Below are positions 52,012 through 61,160 of a stretch of DNA of 64,000 bases, one piece after another. The position numbers were made by a program, and so were the translations under genes. The notes under the pieces are model-generated. The model made no database searches and was not told the DNA's origin. It saw only the letters and a list, made by a program, of their open reading frames with translations. How positions within the stretch are numbered: position 1 is the first letter of the stretch; every line of letters begins with the position of its first letter. Source of the stretch: Arthrobacter oryzae (GTDB taxonomy: Bacteria; Actinomycetota; Actinomycetes; Actinomycetales; Micrococcaceae); assembly GCF_030812315.1 (NCBI RefSeq), contig NZ_JAUSSM010000001.1, positions 1 to 64,000 of the forward strand. The letters are read 5' to 3'.

Positions 52012-52081
52012 AACCCAACTAGGTCGCAGTAGATGTCGTTATGAGCGCTCAAAACGACATTAACTGCGACCTAGTTGGGTT
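52012..52081. repeat. Long intergenic palindrome, family A copy 2
   Basis: Two 35-bp arms with no spacer and three mismatches. The left arm begins AACCCAACTAGGTCGCAGT, and the centre is GAGC-GCTC. It shares CCCAACTAGSTCGCAGT with the element at 28263-28328. It lies between the convergent aldo/keto reductase and TauD-like genes. Confidence 0.92.
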
Positions 52082-52120
52082 GGCGGCCGGGTTCAGCGGC
52101 CCATCCCTGCCACGCGCAAC

Positions 52121-53041
52121 CTACAGCGGCGCCACCACCGAGTACGTGGTGGAGTCGCCCTTCAGGGCCTGGCTCTGCTTGCCGTCCACGCCCACCGGAA
52201 TGTCGCCGGCAATGGTCACCCGGTTGAGCTTGCGCGGCTGGCCGTCGTAGTTGTCCGGGGCATAGTGCTGGGTGATGCGGTTGTCGAACAGGACCACCTG
52301 GTTCGGCTCCCAGTTCACCCGCACCACGTTCTCCGGGCGGGTGACGTATGCCTGCAGCAGCCGGATGATGTCCTTCGACTCGGTGTTGGACAGCCCGACG
52401 ATCCGCAGCCGCTGCGCGAAGCCCCCAATGAACAATCCGCGCTCGCCGGTCAACGGGTGCACCCGGACCACCGGATGGGCCGTTTCGAACTTCAGCCGGG
52501 TGAACTCCTTGCGGCGCTCCTCCGCGTTCTGGTGTTCCAGGTTCTTGGGCACCGAGTAGTCGTAGTCGTTGGTGTGGATGGCCCACAGGGTGTCCGCGAA
52601 GTTCCGCAGTTCATCGGGCAGGTCCCGGTAGGCGCCGGCCGAGGATGCGATCAGGGTTTCCCCGCCGTAGGCTGGCAGGTCGATGCTGCGCAGCGTGGAT
52701 GCCTGCGGCGGGTTCACCACGAACGTTACGTCCGTGTGCCAGTTGTTGGCGGAGCCGTTCTCGCTGTCCACCGGCAGGACGTTCTCTTCGCCCTCAACGG
52801 AGGCCACGGTGGGGTGCGCCTTCGTGAGCGGACCGAAGTGGCTGGCGAACTTCACCTGCTCCTCGTCCGTGCGGATGTTCGCCTCGCGGAACACCAGGGC
52901 CTTGTGCTCGTTCAGGGCCTCACGGATCCGGGCCACGGTGTCCGCGGAGAGGTCCCCGCTGAGGTCCAGGCCGCGGATTTCAGCCCCGATGCGGGATCCC
53001 AGTTTGGCGAATTCAAGCTTGGTCTCGGTGATCGTGGTCAT
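52121..53041 (-). CDS. tauD: TauD/TfdA-family Fe(II)/2-oxoglutarate dioxygenase
   Basis: A 306-residue oxygenase that releases sulfite from taurine or another alkanesulfonate. The iron triad is His102/Asp104 (NNWHTDVTF) and His259 (ITQHYAPDNY), and Arg270 (GQPRKLNRVTIAGD) binds 2-oxoglutarate. These match E. coli TauD (His99, Asp101, His255 and its 2-oxoglutarate Arg). It is the last gene of a minus-strand operon, 54 bp after the permease. A related sulfate ester or other substrate cannot be excluded. Confidence 0.92.
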   Translation of the reverse strand: MTTITETKLEFAKLGSRIGAEIRGLDLSGDLSADTVARIREALNEHKALVFREANIRTDEEQVKFASHFGPLTKAHPTVASVEGEENVLPVDSENGSANNWHTDVTFVVNPPQASTLRSIDLPAYGGETLIASSAGAYRDLPDELRNFADTLWAIHTNDYDYSVPKNLEHQNAEERRKEFTRLKFETAHPVVRVHPLTGERGLFIGGFAQRLRIVGLSNTESKDIIRLLQAYVTRPENVVRVNWEPNQVVLFDNRITQHYAPDNYDGQPRKLNRVTIAGDIPVGVDGKQSQALKGDSTTYSVVAPL

Positions 53042-53095
53042 TGCTTTTTCCTTACTGGTTGATGGTGCGGATAGGTTGTGGTGCTGGTGAAGGGG

Positions 53096-53992
53096 TCAGT
53101 TGCCGGCGCCGACGGCGGTGCGCCAGCGGGAGAAGTGCCGCTCCAGGGCCACGAGCAGGACGTTGACGGCCAGCCCCAGGACGGAAACGGTGAGGATGCC
53201 GGCGTACATGTCCGGGATGAGGAAGCTCATCTGCGAATTGACGATCAGGTAACCGAGCCCGGCTTTGGCGCCCACCATTTCGGCGGCGATCAGCACCAGG
53301 ATGGAGGAGGTGCCGGCCATCCGGATGCCCGTGAAAATCGTCGGGACAGCCGAGGGCAGGATGACCTTCTGGAAGAGCCGGAAACTGTTCAGCCCCAGCG
53401 ACCGTGCGGCGCGGATCAGCAGCGGATCCACAGTCCGGACACCGGCGATGGTGTTCAGCAGCACCGGGAAAAACGCCGCGTAGGCCACGATGGTAATCTT
53501 CGATTCCTCGCCGATGCCCAGGAGCAGCGTGAAGACCGGCAGCAGGGCCAGCGTGGCCGTATTGCGGAACAGCTCCAGCAGCGGGTTCAGGAACGAGCTC
53601 AGCCAGCCGTACCAGGCGATCAGCAGTCCCAGCACCACGGCGGACACCACGGCGATGCTGAACCCGGAGACGGAGCGCGTGAGGCTTGCCTGCAGGTGGT
53701 TCTGCAGCTGCCCGGTTTCCAGCAGCTTCACGCCGGCCGCAATGACTTCGTGCAGCGGCGGCAGGAATACCCGGGTGGACGGGCTGGCCAGGTACGTCGG
53801 GCCGAGTTCCCACAGCGCAAGGAACAGCAGTACGGCGAGGGATTTCCAGCCGGCCCGCCCGGCGAGTCCGGCAAGGGCAGCGAACCTGCCCGCCGGCGTC
53901 GGACGCTGTCCGCTTTCCGGACCGGAGCCGGTCTGCGGGGAAGGTTCGACGGCGGCAGCCGCCTCTGGCGGTCGGGTCAACACAGCGCTCAT
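53096..53992 (-). CDS. Sulfonate/taurine-type ABC transporter permease
   Basis: A 298-residue SsuC/TauC-like permease with six membrane segments after a long Pro/Ser/Gly-rich N-terminus (about 45 residues). EAA-like loop region: LLIRAARSLGLNSFRLFQKVILPSAVPTIFTGIRMA; then AEMVGAKAGLGYLIVNSQM. Its start overlaps the stop of the ATPase gene by one base. Confidence 0.92.
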   Translation of the reverse strand: MSAVLTRPPEAAAAVEPSPQTGSGPESGQRPTPAGRFAALAGLAGRAGWKSLAVLLFLALWELGPTYLASPSTRVFLPPLHEVIAAGVKLLETGQLQNHLQASLTRSVSGFSIAVVSAVVLGLLIAWYGWLSSFLNPLLELFRNTATLALLPVFTLLLGIGEESKITIVAYAAFFPVLLNTIAGVRTVDPLLIRAARSLGLNSFRLFQKVILPSAVPTIFTGIRMAGTSSILVLIAAEMVGAKAGLGYLIVNSQMSFLIPDMYAGILTVSVLGLAVNVLLVALERHFSRWRTAVGAGN

Positions 53993-54870
53993 CAGGCAGC
54001 GCTCCTTTCCTTGGGTTGTTCGTCGGGGGCGGTGCCATCGGGGAGGATCTTGCGGTGCCCGGAGCCCTGGGCGAGCCGGACCTCATCGTGCAGGAGGGAC
54101 CAGACCTCGTGCCGGTGCTCCACGAACGCCGGATGGGATCGCACATCGTCCTCGCCGTCGCGGTCCGGGATGTTGATGTCCACGATTTCCTTCAGCCGGC
54201 CCGGGCGGGCGCTGAGCACGGCCACATGCTGGCCCAGATACACGGCCTCGTCGATTCCGTGCGTAATGAAGACGATGGTCTTGCCCGTGGCCTTCCAGAT
54301 CCGCAGCAGCTCGTCCTGGAGCTGCTCGCGGGTCTGCGCGTCCAGGGCGGCAAACGGTTCGTCCATCAGCAGGATGTCCGGCTCATAGGCGAGGCTTCTG
54401 GCGATGGCCACGCGTTGCTTCATACCGCCGGACAGTTCGTGCGGATAGCGGTCCTCGAACCCCGCCAGCCCCACCAGGTCCAGGAATTCGCTGGCCTTGG
54501 CTGCCCGTTCCTTCCGTGAAAGGCCGGAGTTTTCCAGCCCGACGGAGACGTTGGCCGACGCCGTCCGCCAGGGGAAGAGCGCGTACTGCTGGAAGACGAC
54601 GGCGCGGTCCTGGCCGGGACCGGTCACTTCCTTGCCGTCCACCAGGACGCTTCCCGAACTGGGGCGGGAGAGGCCGGCCAGCAGGTCCAGCAGCGTGGTC
54701 TTGCCGGAGCCGCTGGGTCCCACGAGGGTGAGGAACTCACCGGCGGCGACGTCCAGGCTGAGGTCATCCAGGGCCGTCAGAACGGACGGGCCGGCCTGGT
54801 TCCGGGTGCCTTTGCCTTGGCGCACCGCGAATTCCTTGGTGACGTTCCGGAGGCTGATTTTCGGCGTCAT
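53992..54870 (-). CDS. Sulfonate/taurine-type ABC transporter ATP-binding protein
   Basis: A 292-residue SsuB/TauB-like ATPase. Walker A GPSGSGKTTL, signature ELSGGMKQRVAIARSL, Walker B ILLMDEPFAALD, then VFITHGIDEAVYLGQHVAVL. It overlaps the preceding binding-protein gene by 4 bp and the permease by 1 bp, so all are translationally coupled. Confidence 0.94.
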   Translation of the reverse strand: MTPKISLRNVTKEFAVRQGKGTRNQAGPSVLTALDDLSLDVAAGEFLTLVGPSGSGKTTLLDLLAGLSRPSSGSVLVDGKEVTGPGQDRAVVFQQYALFPWRTASANVSVGLENSGLSRKERAAKASEFLDLVGLAGFEDRYPHELSGGMKQRVAIARSLAYEPDILLMDEPFAALDAQTREQLQDELLRIWKATGKTIVFITHGIDEAVYLGQHVAVLSARPGRLKEIVDINIPDRDGEDDVRSHPAFVEHRHEVWSLLHDEVRLAQGSGHRKILPDGTAPDEQPKERSAA

Positions 54871-55994
54871 GGTTGTCCTTTCGTGTTGCTGGTGGAGGTG
54901 CCGGGGTTGGCTGTGCCGGAAGCCGTTTCGGTACCGGTGGCCAGTCCGTTGAACTCGTTCGTGTAGAGCTTGGGCAGGTCCAGGGCTCCGTCAATGATTC
55001 CGGCCGACGTGAGGTATTCACTCCAACGGGTGAAGTCCGTGTCCTTGATCCGGCCGCCCGGCGACGCGATTCCCACGCTCTTCCAGTACTTGAGGGCTTC
55101 GCTGGATTCGTTGCGTCCTCGTTTGGCGATGATCTCTTCAAACTTCGCGATGACCTCTTCGCGGGGCGTGCTGCGTTCCCACTCGATGGCCTTGGCGATG
55201 CCGGTCACGAGCTTCCGGCTCGTTTCCGGGTTGGCGGCCAGGAAGTCCTTGCGGATGACGTACTGGCCGGCGTCGAACGGGCCGCCGATGACGCCGACGT
55301 CGGTGAACAGTGCCCGGACGCCGCCTTCCGCGAGCGCGCGGTCCTGGAGCACTCCGCCAAGGGTCCCGGCGTCCACCTGCTTCTTGCGCAGCGCCTGTTC
55401 GGTTTCGTTCGGCGGCACCACCACCAGCTGGACCTGCTTGATCTCCTCCGGCGAGAGGCCGCTGTTCTTCAGGAAGGTCGAGATGACAGCTTCGTGGTGG
55501 GCTCCCAGCGTGTTGACGGCGATCTTCTTGCCGATCAGGTCCCGGGCGGTGCGGATGGGGCTCCCTTCCAGCACGTAGTAGCCGGTGAAGGTCTTGTCGT
55601 CCTCGCCGTAGGAACTGATGACGGCCTGAACGGGCGCGCCCGCCTCGATCAGCTTGATCACGGCGCCGGTGAAGGCACTGCCGATGTCCGTCTGGCTGGT
55701 GGCCACGGACTGGATGCTCTGCGGGCCGCTGGTGGTGTTGCTGACCCATTCGAGGGTGACGTCCCCGAGGAAGCCAAGATCCTGGGCGAGTTCGGGCAGG
55801 GACACGTTGTTGGGCGAGCCCTGGTAGCGCACGGTCTTCACTTCCTCGCCGGCGGTGTTTCCGGCCGTACCCGCGCCGGCGGCAATCCCGCCGCAGCCTG
55901 TGGCAGTGAGGACAATAACCGTTGCTGCCCCGAAGGCGGAGGCCAGCACGGTGCGGCGGGGGAGGAGTGTCTTTCCCGGGGCGGCGGCGCTCAT
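54867..55994 (-). CDS. ABC transporter substrate-binding lipoprotein 2 (NMT1/SsuA-like)
   Basis: A 375-residue binding protein. Twin-arginine-like LPRRTVLASAFGAA and lipobox ATGC (Cys34). KTVRYQGSPNNVSLPELAQDLGFLGDVTLEWVSN and AVNTLGAHHEAVISTFLKNSGLSPEEIKQV are typical of the sulfonate/nitrate/NMT1 fold. Start at MSAAAPGK (55994); longer versions read into the upstream gene. Its ATG overlaps the stop of the paralogous gene upstream (ATGA). A Thr/Ser/Gly-rich tail follows the core. Confidence 0.92.
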   Translation of the reverse strand: MSAAAPGKTLLPRRTVLASAFGAATVIVLTATGCGGIAAGAGTAGNTAGEEVKTVRYQGSPNNVSLPELAQDLGFLGDVTLEWVSNTTSGPQSIQSVATSQTDIGSAFTGAVIKLIEAGAPVQAVISSYGEDDKTFTGYYVLEGSPIRTARDLIGKKIAVNTLGAHHEAVISTFLKNSGLSPEEIKQVQLVVVPPNETEQALRKKQVDAGTLGGVLQDRALAEGGVRALFTDVGVIGGPFDAGQYVIRKDFLAANPETSRKLVTGIAKAIEWERSTPREEVIAKFEEIIAKRGRNESSEALKYWKSVGIASPGGRIKDTDFTRWSEYLTSAGIIDGALDLPKLYTNEFNGLATGTETASGTANPGTSTSNTKGQP

Positions 55995-57034
55995 CCGGTC
56001 ACCAGCTCGTTGAACTCGTTGGTGTAGAGCTTCTTCGGATCCAGTTCGCCCTTGACGATGCCAGTGTCCTTGAGCCACTTGCCCCAGCGGGTGAAGTCCT
56101 CATCATTGATCTCGCCCTTGGCCGGAACGCCCACGCTCTTCCAGTACTGCAGGGCAGCCGGGTTCTCGTTGCGCCCGCGTTCCTGCAGGATCTTGGTGAA
56201 GCGGGCGATCACTTCCTCGCGCGGCGTGGTCCGCTCCCACTCGATGGCCTTCGCCACGCCCGTGGTGAACGTCCGGGTGGTGTTGGGGTTCTTGGCGATG
56301 AAGTCGGTGCGCAGCACGTACGGTCCGCCGGCGAACGTGCCGAAGAGTTCGGCGTCGCTGAACACCGAGCGCAGGCCGCCGTTGGCGATTGCCTTGTCCT
56401 GCAGGATGCTGCCCAGCGAACCGGCATCCACCTGGCCGCGGCGGATGGCTTCCTCGGTGTCGTTGGGCGGGACCACCACCAGCTGGACCTGCTTGATTTC
56501 CTCGGCGCTCAGGCCGTTTTTCTGCAGGTAAGTGTTGATGACGGCGTCCGCGTGGGCGCCCAGGGTGTTCACGGCGATCTTCTTGCCGATGAAGTCCCGG
56601 GCGGTGCGGATGGGGCTGTCTTCCTTGACGTAGAAGCCGTTGAACGTCTTCTCGTCCTCGCCGTAGTAGTTGATGACGGCCTTCACCGGTGCGCCGGCTT
56701 CCACAAGTTTGACCACCGCTCCGGCGAACGCGCCGCCGAAGTCGGTCTGGCCGGTGGCCGCCGACTGGATGTCCTGCGGGCCGCTGATGGTGTTGCCCAC
56801 CCAGTTGAGCTTGACGTCGCCGAAGTAGCCAAGGTCCTGGGCCAGTTCGGGGAGCGTCACCGTGTTGGCCCAGCCCTGGTACCGGAGCTCCTTCACCTCG
56901 GTGGCACCATCGGTACTTCCGGCACCTCCGCCGCCGAGAGCATTCGCGCCGCTGGCGCCACCGCCGCAGCCCGACACCGTCATCGCGATGACGACGGCGG
57001 CCGCGGCACTCAGGATGGTCAGGTGTCGTTTCAT
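55991..57034 (-). CDS. ABC transporter substrate-binding lipoprotein 1 (NMT1/SsuA-like)
   Basis: A 347-residue binding protein, first gene of the operon. Signal MKRHLTILSAAAAVV with lipobox VSGC (Cys23). The core closely matches its downstream neighbour: LRYQGWANTVTLPELAQDLGYFGDVKLNWVGN, AVNTLGAHADAVINTYLQKNGLSAEEIKQVQLVVVPPND, WERTTPREEVIARF and KLYTNEFNELVTG. Two binding proteins for one permease/ATPase pair suggest a tandem duplication widening or splitting substrate range. The pocket residues differ in places. Promoter is probably in the 313-bp gap upstream. Confidence 0.93.
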   Translation of the reverse strand: MKRHLTILSAAAAVVIAMTVSGCGGGASGANALGGGGAGSTDGATEVKELRYQGWANTVTLPELAQDLGYFGDVKLNWVGNTISGPQDIQSAATGQTDFGGAFAGAVVKLVEAGAPVKAVINYYGEDEKTFNGFYVKEDSPIRTARDFIGKKIAVNTLGAHADAVINTYLQKNGLSAEEIKQVQLVVVPPNDTEEAIRRGQVDAGSLGSILQDKAIANGGLRSVFSDAELFGTFAGGPYVLRTDFIAKNPNTTRTFTTGVAKAIEWERTTPREEVIARFTKILQERGRNENPAALQYWKSVGVPAKGEINDEDFTRWGKWLKDTGIVKGELDPKKLYTNEFNELVTG

Positions 57035-57347
57035 TCGGGGTTCCTTTGTGGTGCATTGGGGTAAGTGATGGGGGAAGCGGCGGGGTTGTTTGCGTGCCGC
57101 TGGAACGATGTAAGCGCACCTTTCCGGTCAAAAAAAGCGTTGCTGTCACGCCGGGAAACCCGCGGAAACGAGCGGCAACAGGAGGAAACGCCGGGTCATA
57201 AGACGCCCCGTTTCGCCCGGTAACGGCCCGTGAAGGACTTTGACGGGCCAGCAGCGCCGGATTTTGGTCGTATTGTTCGCGGCATTGTTCCAAGGGCGGG
57301 CGGCTGTTACTTAGCGTTTGTGCGTGCCGGGCGGATACGGTAGATGC
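57035..57347. other. Divergent intergenic region between the sulfonate-type operon and the CitE-like gene
   Basis: A 313-bp gap between divergent genes, so it must hold two promoters. It contains the inverted repeat GGCCCGT (57225-57231) / ACGGGCC (57243-57249), GGAAAC repeated three times at about 57160-57190, and a Phe/Lys-poor homopolymer run AAAAAAA near 57131. I could not define -35/-10 boxes safely, and see no gene. Confidence 0.5.
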
Positions 57348-58214
57348 ATGACCTCTATCTCCGCCGCCGTCGAGACTGTACGGCCCGAACGAAATATCCC
57401 CGCCGAAATTGCCCGTTCGTGGCTTTTGGTCAACGCAATGAAGCCCGAGCTTTTTGACGTCTCGGCCGTGTCGCGCGCGGACTCGATCATCCTGGACATC
57501 GAAGATGCCGTGGACCCCTCGCAGAAGGACATCGCCCGCGGGCACGTCGTGGACTGGCTGGCTGCCGGCGGCCAGGCCTGGGTCCGGATCAACGACGCCA
57601 CCAGCCCGTTCTGGGCCGCGGACCTCGCCGGCCTGCGCGGCACCCCCGGACTGCTCGGCGTCATGCTGGCCAAGACCGAGTCCGCGGACCAGGTCACCGA
57701 GTCCTACCACCGCATGGACGGCAATACCCCCGTGATTCCGCTGGTCGAATCGGCCGTCGGCATCGAGGAAGCCAACAACATTGCCAAGGCCCAGGGCGCG
57801 TTCCGCCTGGCTTTCGGCTCCGGTGACTTCCGCCGCGACACCGGCATGGCCGCCACGGCCGAGGCCATGGCCTACCCGCGGGCCAAGCTGGTTGTCGCCA
57901 GCCGCGTCGGGAACCTCCCGGGCCCCATCGACGGCCCCACCGTGGGCACCAACCACCCGATCCTGCGTGAGCAGACCGGCATCACCGTGATGATGGGCAT
58001 GACCGGCAAGCTCTGCCTGGCCATCGACCAGACCAACGTCATCAACGAGGTCATCAGCCCCACGCCGTCCGACGTCGCCTGGGCCACGGACTTCATGGCC
58101 GACTTCGAAGCCAACGGCCGCGTGATCCGCGACGGCTCCGACCTGCCGCGCCTGGGCCGCGCCGAAAAGATCATGAAGCTCGCTGTAGCATTCGGCGTGC
58201 AGCCGGCGCTCTAG
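57348..58214 (+). CDS. CitE-like HpcH/HpaI aldolase/lyase
   Basis: A 288-residue TIM-barrel lyase: RSWLLVNAMKPELFDVSAVSRADSIILDIEDAVDPSQKD with the metal-binding acidic pair, then AKTESADQV, PLVESAVGIEEANNIAK and FGSGDFRRDTG. This is the citramalyl-CoA/malyl-CoA lyase superfamily. Without the other citrate-lyase subunits it is not citrate lyase. ATG 57348 is chosen; a GTG ten codons upstream lacks a ribosome binding site. The DUF2797 gene follows 27 bp later. Confidence 0.9.
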   Translation: MTSISAAVETVRPERNIPAEIARSWLLVNAMKPELFDVSAVSRADSIILDIEDAVDPSQKDIARGHVVDWLAAGGQAWVRINDATSPFWAADLAGLRGTPGLLGVMLAKTESADQVTESYHRMDGNTPVIPLVESAVGIEEANNIAKAQGAFRLAFGSGDFRRDTGMAATAEAMAYPRAKLVVASRVGNLPGPIDGPTVGTNHPILREQTGITVMMGMTGKLCLAIDQTNVINEVISPTPSDVAWATDFMADFEANGRVIRDGSDLPRLGRAEKIMKLAVAFGVQPAL

Positions 58215-58241
58215 CGTCCCCTGGCAATCCAAGGAGACCCC

Positions 58242-59222
58242 GTGACCGATACCCGTTATCTGGTCCACGGGGTCTTTTGGGATGGTGCCGCGCCCGGGTT
58301 TTCACAGACGCCCGGGTCCGCGGAGAACCGCCCGTCCGGGAAGCACGACGGCGGAACTCCGGTCATGCGGCTGCAGGACCCCGCTGGCGGCTTCAGGGAA
58401 CTGACGCTCGACGCCGGCAGCCGGCTGGGCTTCCGGGTCGCCGCTGAAGGCAAGTTCTGCCTGGGGCATCACAGGGTGCACGGCCCGGCCGACCGTGACC
58501 ACGTCCTCTGCCCGGCCAAGGCACCGGCAGTCAAGGGCAGCCAGTGCGAGCGCTGCTTCGTGGTGGACGATTCCCGGCTTATCCACGACTTTCACCGCGG
58601 CGGCGGCGTCCCGCCGGGCCTGCGAGCCTACCTGATGCAGCAGCACTGGCTGTACGTGGCCACCTTCGCCAAAGGGGCCAGCAAGGTGGGCACCGCCTCG
58701 AACCTGCGGAAATGGAACCGGCTGGCCGAGCAGGGCGCCGTGGTGGCCCGCTATGTGGCACGAGCGGACGACGGCAGGGTGGTCCGGATCCTGGAAGACA
58801 TGCTGACCCGCGACGCCGGGCTCCCGCAGCAGGTCCGGTCGGCAGCCAAGGCCGCCGCCCTGGTGGCGCCGGCACCCGCCGTCGAACTCGATGCCCTGAA
58901 CGGGCAGCTGGCGGCGGATGCCCGCTTACTGCTGACGGGCGCCGGCATCGAGGGCTTCGAGGTGGTGGACGAAAGCTGGATCCGGCCCGGCCTCGCTGAC
59001 GGTGCCTGCGCGCCAGCCGCCCGGCACTCCTATCCGCATGACCTCAGCACCGGAACCCACGGATTCCGGATTGCCGCTGTGAGCGGCAGCATCGCCGTTG
59101 CCGCCCTGGACGGGGCCGAACTGGAGTTCGTGGTGAACCTCAGCCAGCTGAAGGCGCGCACCGTCGAGCTCGGGGACCACTACGGATCAGAGGTTCCGGC
59201 AGTGCAGGAGTATTTGTTCTAG
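58242..59222 (+). CDS. DUF2797 protein with cysteine-rich centre
   Basis: A 326-residue protein of the DUF2797 family. Residues ~65-110 carry Cys/His pairs (GKFCLGHHRVHG, then HVLCPAKAPAVKGSQCERCF), possibly binding zinc. Next is QQHWLYVATFAKGASKVGTASNLRKWNRLAEQGAVVARYV, which resembles a GIY-YIG-like strand-helix unit (LYVATF...KVGTA). Activity is unknown. GTG start; it follows the CitE-like gene on the same strand. Confidence 0.8.
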   Translation: MTDTRYLVHGVFWDGAAPGFSQTPGSAENRPSGKHDGGTPVMRLQDPAGGFRELTLDAGSRLGFRVAAEGKFCLGHHRVHGPADRDHVLCPAKAPAVKGSQCERCFVVDDSRLIHDFHRGGGVPPGLRAYLMQQHWLYVATFAKGASKVGTASNLRKWNRLAEQGAVVARYVARADDGRVVRILEDMLTRDAGLPQQVRSAAKAAALVAPAPAVELDALNGQLAADARLLLTGAGIEGFEVVDESWIRPGLADGACAPAARHSYPHDLSTGTHGFRIAAVSGSIAVAALDGAELEFVVNLSQLKARTVELGDHYGSEVPAVQEYLF

Positions 59223-59259
59223 AACTTCGTTCTGAAACTTCGGCACGTAGAATGGCACG

Positions 59260-59484
59260 GTGCTGAACGAATTCTGGGCCACCGCATCCACCGCCTACAA
59301 GGTGCTCGTTTTCAGCGCCATGGGCCTCATCGCCGCAGGCATCATCCTCAACCTGGTGGGCAACACCTCCAACAACCAGGGCCTCGCCGTGGCCTCGCTG
59401 CCGGTGATCGGGCTGGGCCTGGTCCTGCACGTCGTGGGGATCGTGGTGCGCGGCCAGCAGATCCGCAAGACCTACAAGCGGTAG
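59260..59484 (+). CDS. Small membrane protein with two hydrophobic segments
   Basis: A 74-residue protein with two predicted helices (about 14-32 and 43-63) and a basic end (RGQQIRKTYKR). Similar small proteins of unknown function are common in Arthrobacter-like genomes. GTG start at 59260 without a strong ribosome binding site. Its 3' end overlaps the convergent SulP gene by 13 bp. Confidence 0.72.
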   Translation: MLNEFWATASTAYKVLVFSAMGLIAAGIILNLVGNTSNNQGLAVASLPVIGLGLVLHVVGIVVRGQQIRKTYKR

Positions 59485-61160
59485 CCGGCGTTTCTGCGGA
59501 CGTGGCTGCGCGCATGCTCCACGGCCGCCGGCAAGTCCGTGAACAGGTGCTTATGGTGGCGAAGGGACCGGATCACGCCGACGTTGGTTACGATGGCCAT
59601 ATGTTCCGGCTGGACCCCCTTGACCAGCACGGTGATGCCCCGAAGTTCGAGGGCTGAGATGACCTCCACCAGGGCGTGCGCCCCGGTAGCGTCCAGCATC
59701 CGCACCTGGGACAACCTGATGATGGCCACCTGGATGTCCTTCACCTGGCTGATTTCCTGCAGGATCCGTTCAGCGGCGCCAAAGAACATAGCGCCGCCAA
59801 GGGTGAAAACGGCAATGTGCTCGTCCCCTTCCGCCGGAGCCCCGGCAATATCCTCGCGGCGGACGCCACTCAGCGACGCGAACTTTCGCAGCGTCAGCAG
59901 GGCGGCAGCGGCCAGGCCGATCTCGATGGCGACGATCAAGTCGAACGCTACGGTGATGAGTGCCGTCAGAAGGAAGACTGCCGCATCCGCCCTGGTGGAG
60001 CGAAGAATGGCGGTGACGGTGCGCTGTGAAACCATTCGTGTTGCGGTCACCATAAGGATTCCGCCCAGCACGGCCAGCGGGATCCGGCTTACCAGCCCGG
60101 CTGCAAGGTAGATGATGGCCAGCAGGACAAGGGCATGCACGATCGCGGAGAGACGGGTCTTGGCGCCGGAACGGACGTTGACGGCGGTCCGGGCAATGGC
60201 GCCCGTTGCCGGCATGCCGCCGAAGAGGCCGGCCGCAATGGAGGCCAGGCCCTGACCGGTGAGCTCGCGGTCCGGCGTGTAGGGGCCGCTGAGCCTGCCG
60301 TCCGGTCCAACCAGTCCCGCGCCCACCCGTGCGGACAGTAGCGACTCGATGGCGGCCAGCATCGCGATTGCCACTGCGGGCATCACCAGGCCACCCAGGG
60401 CGGCAGGATCAAGCGACGGCACCCGGGGCGCCGGAAGGGAATGGGGCATGGCCCCGATCCTTGGGATGTCCAGCTGCAGCAGCTCCGCTGCAATGGTGAC
60501 CAGCAGTACCGCGATTAGGCTCCCAGGCAGCGACCTGTGAAGCCTGGGCGCTATCAGCATGATGGCCGCGACCCCCGCTACCACAGCCAGAGTCTGGGGA
60601 ACTGTGGGAAGCGTGGCAGCCGATGCGCTCTCAATGGCTGCGAGGAGGATGTTGTGGCCGGGGATGCCCTCCGTGCCCATGGCCGAAGGAACCTGCTGGA
60701 GGAAGATAATGGTGGCGATGCCCAGGGTGAAGCCTTCCACCACCGGCCAGGGAATAAACGCCACAGCACGCCCCAGCCCGCTGATGCCCAGGGCACAGAC
60801 CATAAGGCCCGCCATGAGGGACACCAGCGCAATGCTGCCGGTCCCATGGTTTGCCACCACAGGGGCGAGCACCACCACCATGGCACCGGTGGGGCCGGAC
60901 ACCTGGACGTTGGACCCGCCCATCACCGCGGCCACGAGGCCGGCCACCACGGCCGTGATCAGGCCGGCCTCGGCTCCCACGCCGGAACTGACCCCGAACG
61001 CCAAGGCCAGAGGGAGCGCCACGATTCCCACGGTGATGCCGGCCAGCAGGTCCGTCTTCCACGAGGAGCTGAGACCGTCGTAATCGCTGCGGGATGGAAG
61101 GTACTTCGCCAGTGCGGAGCTCAGCCGCGTCTTGGAGGAGGCCGCCGGAACGGCGCTCAC
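59472..61160 (-). CDS. SulP-family anion transporter with STAS domain
   Basis: A 562-residue transporter. The membrane part (about 30-425) has DLLAGITVGIVALPLALAFGVSSGVGAEAGLITAVVAGLVAAVMGGS and the SulP repeat QVSGPTGAMVVVLAPVVA, then GGMPATGAIARTAVNVRSGAKTRLSAI. The C-terminal STAS domain (about 440-550) holds VKDIQVAIIRLSQVRMLDATGAHALVEVI. It may carry sulfate or bicarbonate; SulP membership alone cannot decide. It is coupled to the ArsR gene upstream by a 4-bp overlap. Confidence 0.93.
   Translation of the reverse strand: MSAVPAASSKTRLSSALAKYLPSRSDYDGLSSSWKTDLLAGITVGIVALPLALAFGVSSGVGAEAGLITAVVAGLVAAVMGGSNVQVSGPTGAMVVVLAPVVANHGTGSIALVSLMAGLMVCALGISGLGRAVAFIPWPVVEGFTLGIATIIFLQQVPSAMGTEGIPGHNILLAAIESASAATLPTVPQTLAVVAGVAAIMLIAPRLHRSLPGSLIAVLLVTIAAELLQLDIPRIGAMPHSLPAPRVPSLDPAALGGLVMPAVAIAMLAAIESLLSARVGAGLVGPDGRLSGPYTPDRELTGQGLASIAAGLFGGMPATGAIARTAVNVRSGAKTRLSAIVHALVLLAIIYLAAGLVSRIPLAVLGGILMVTATRMVSQRTVTAILRSTRADAAVFLLTALITVAFDLIVAIEIGLAAAALLTLRKFASLSGVRREDIAGAPAEGDEHIAVFTLGGAMFFGAAERILQEISQVKDIQVAIIRLSQVRMLDATGAHALVEVISALELRGITVLVKGVQPEHMAIVTNVGVIRSLRHHKHLFTDLPAAVEHARSHVRRNAGYRL

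Noticed and set aside
56103..58268. 721-codon minus-strand open frame
   Set aside because: It crosses the CitE-like gene in antisense and then a binding-protein gene in another frame. Composition is Arg/Gly/His-rich without domains.
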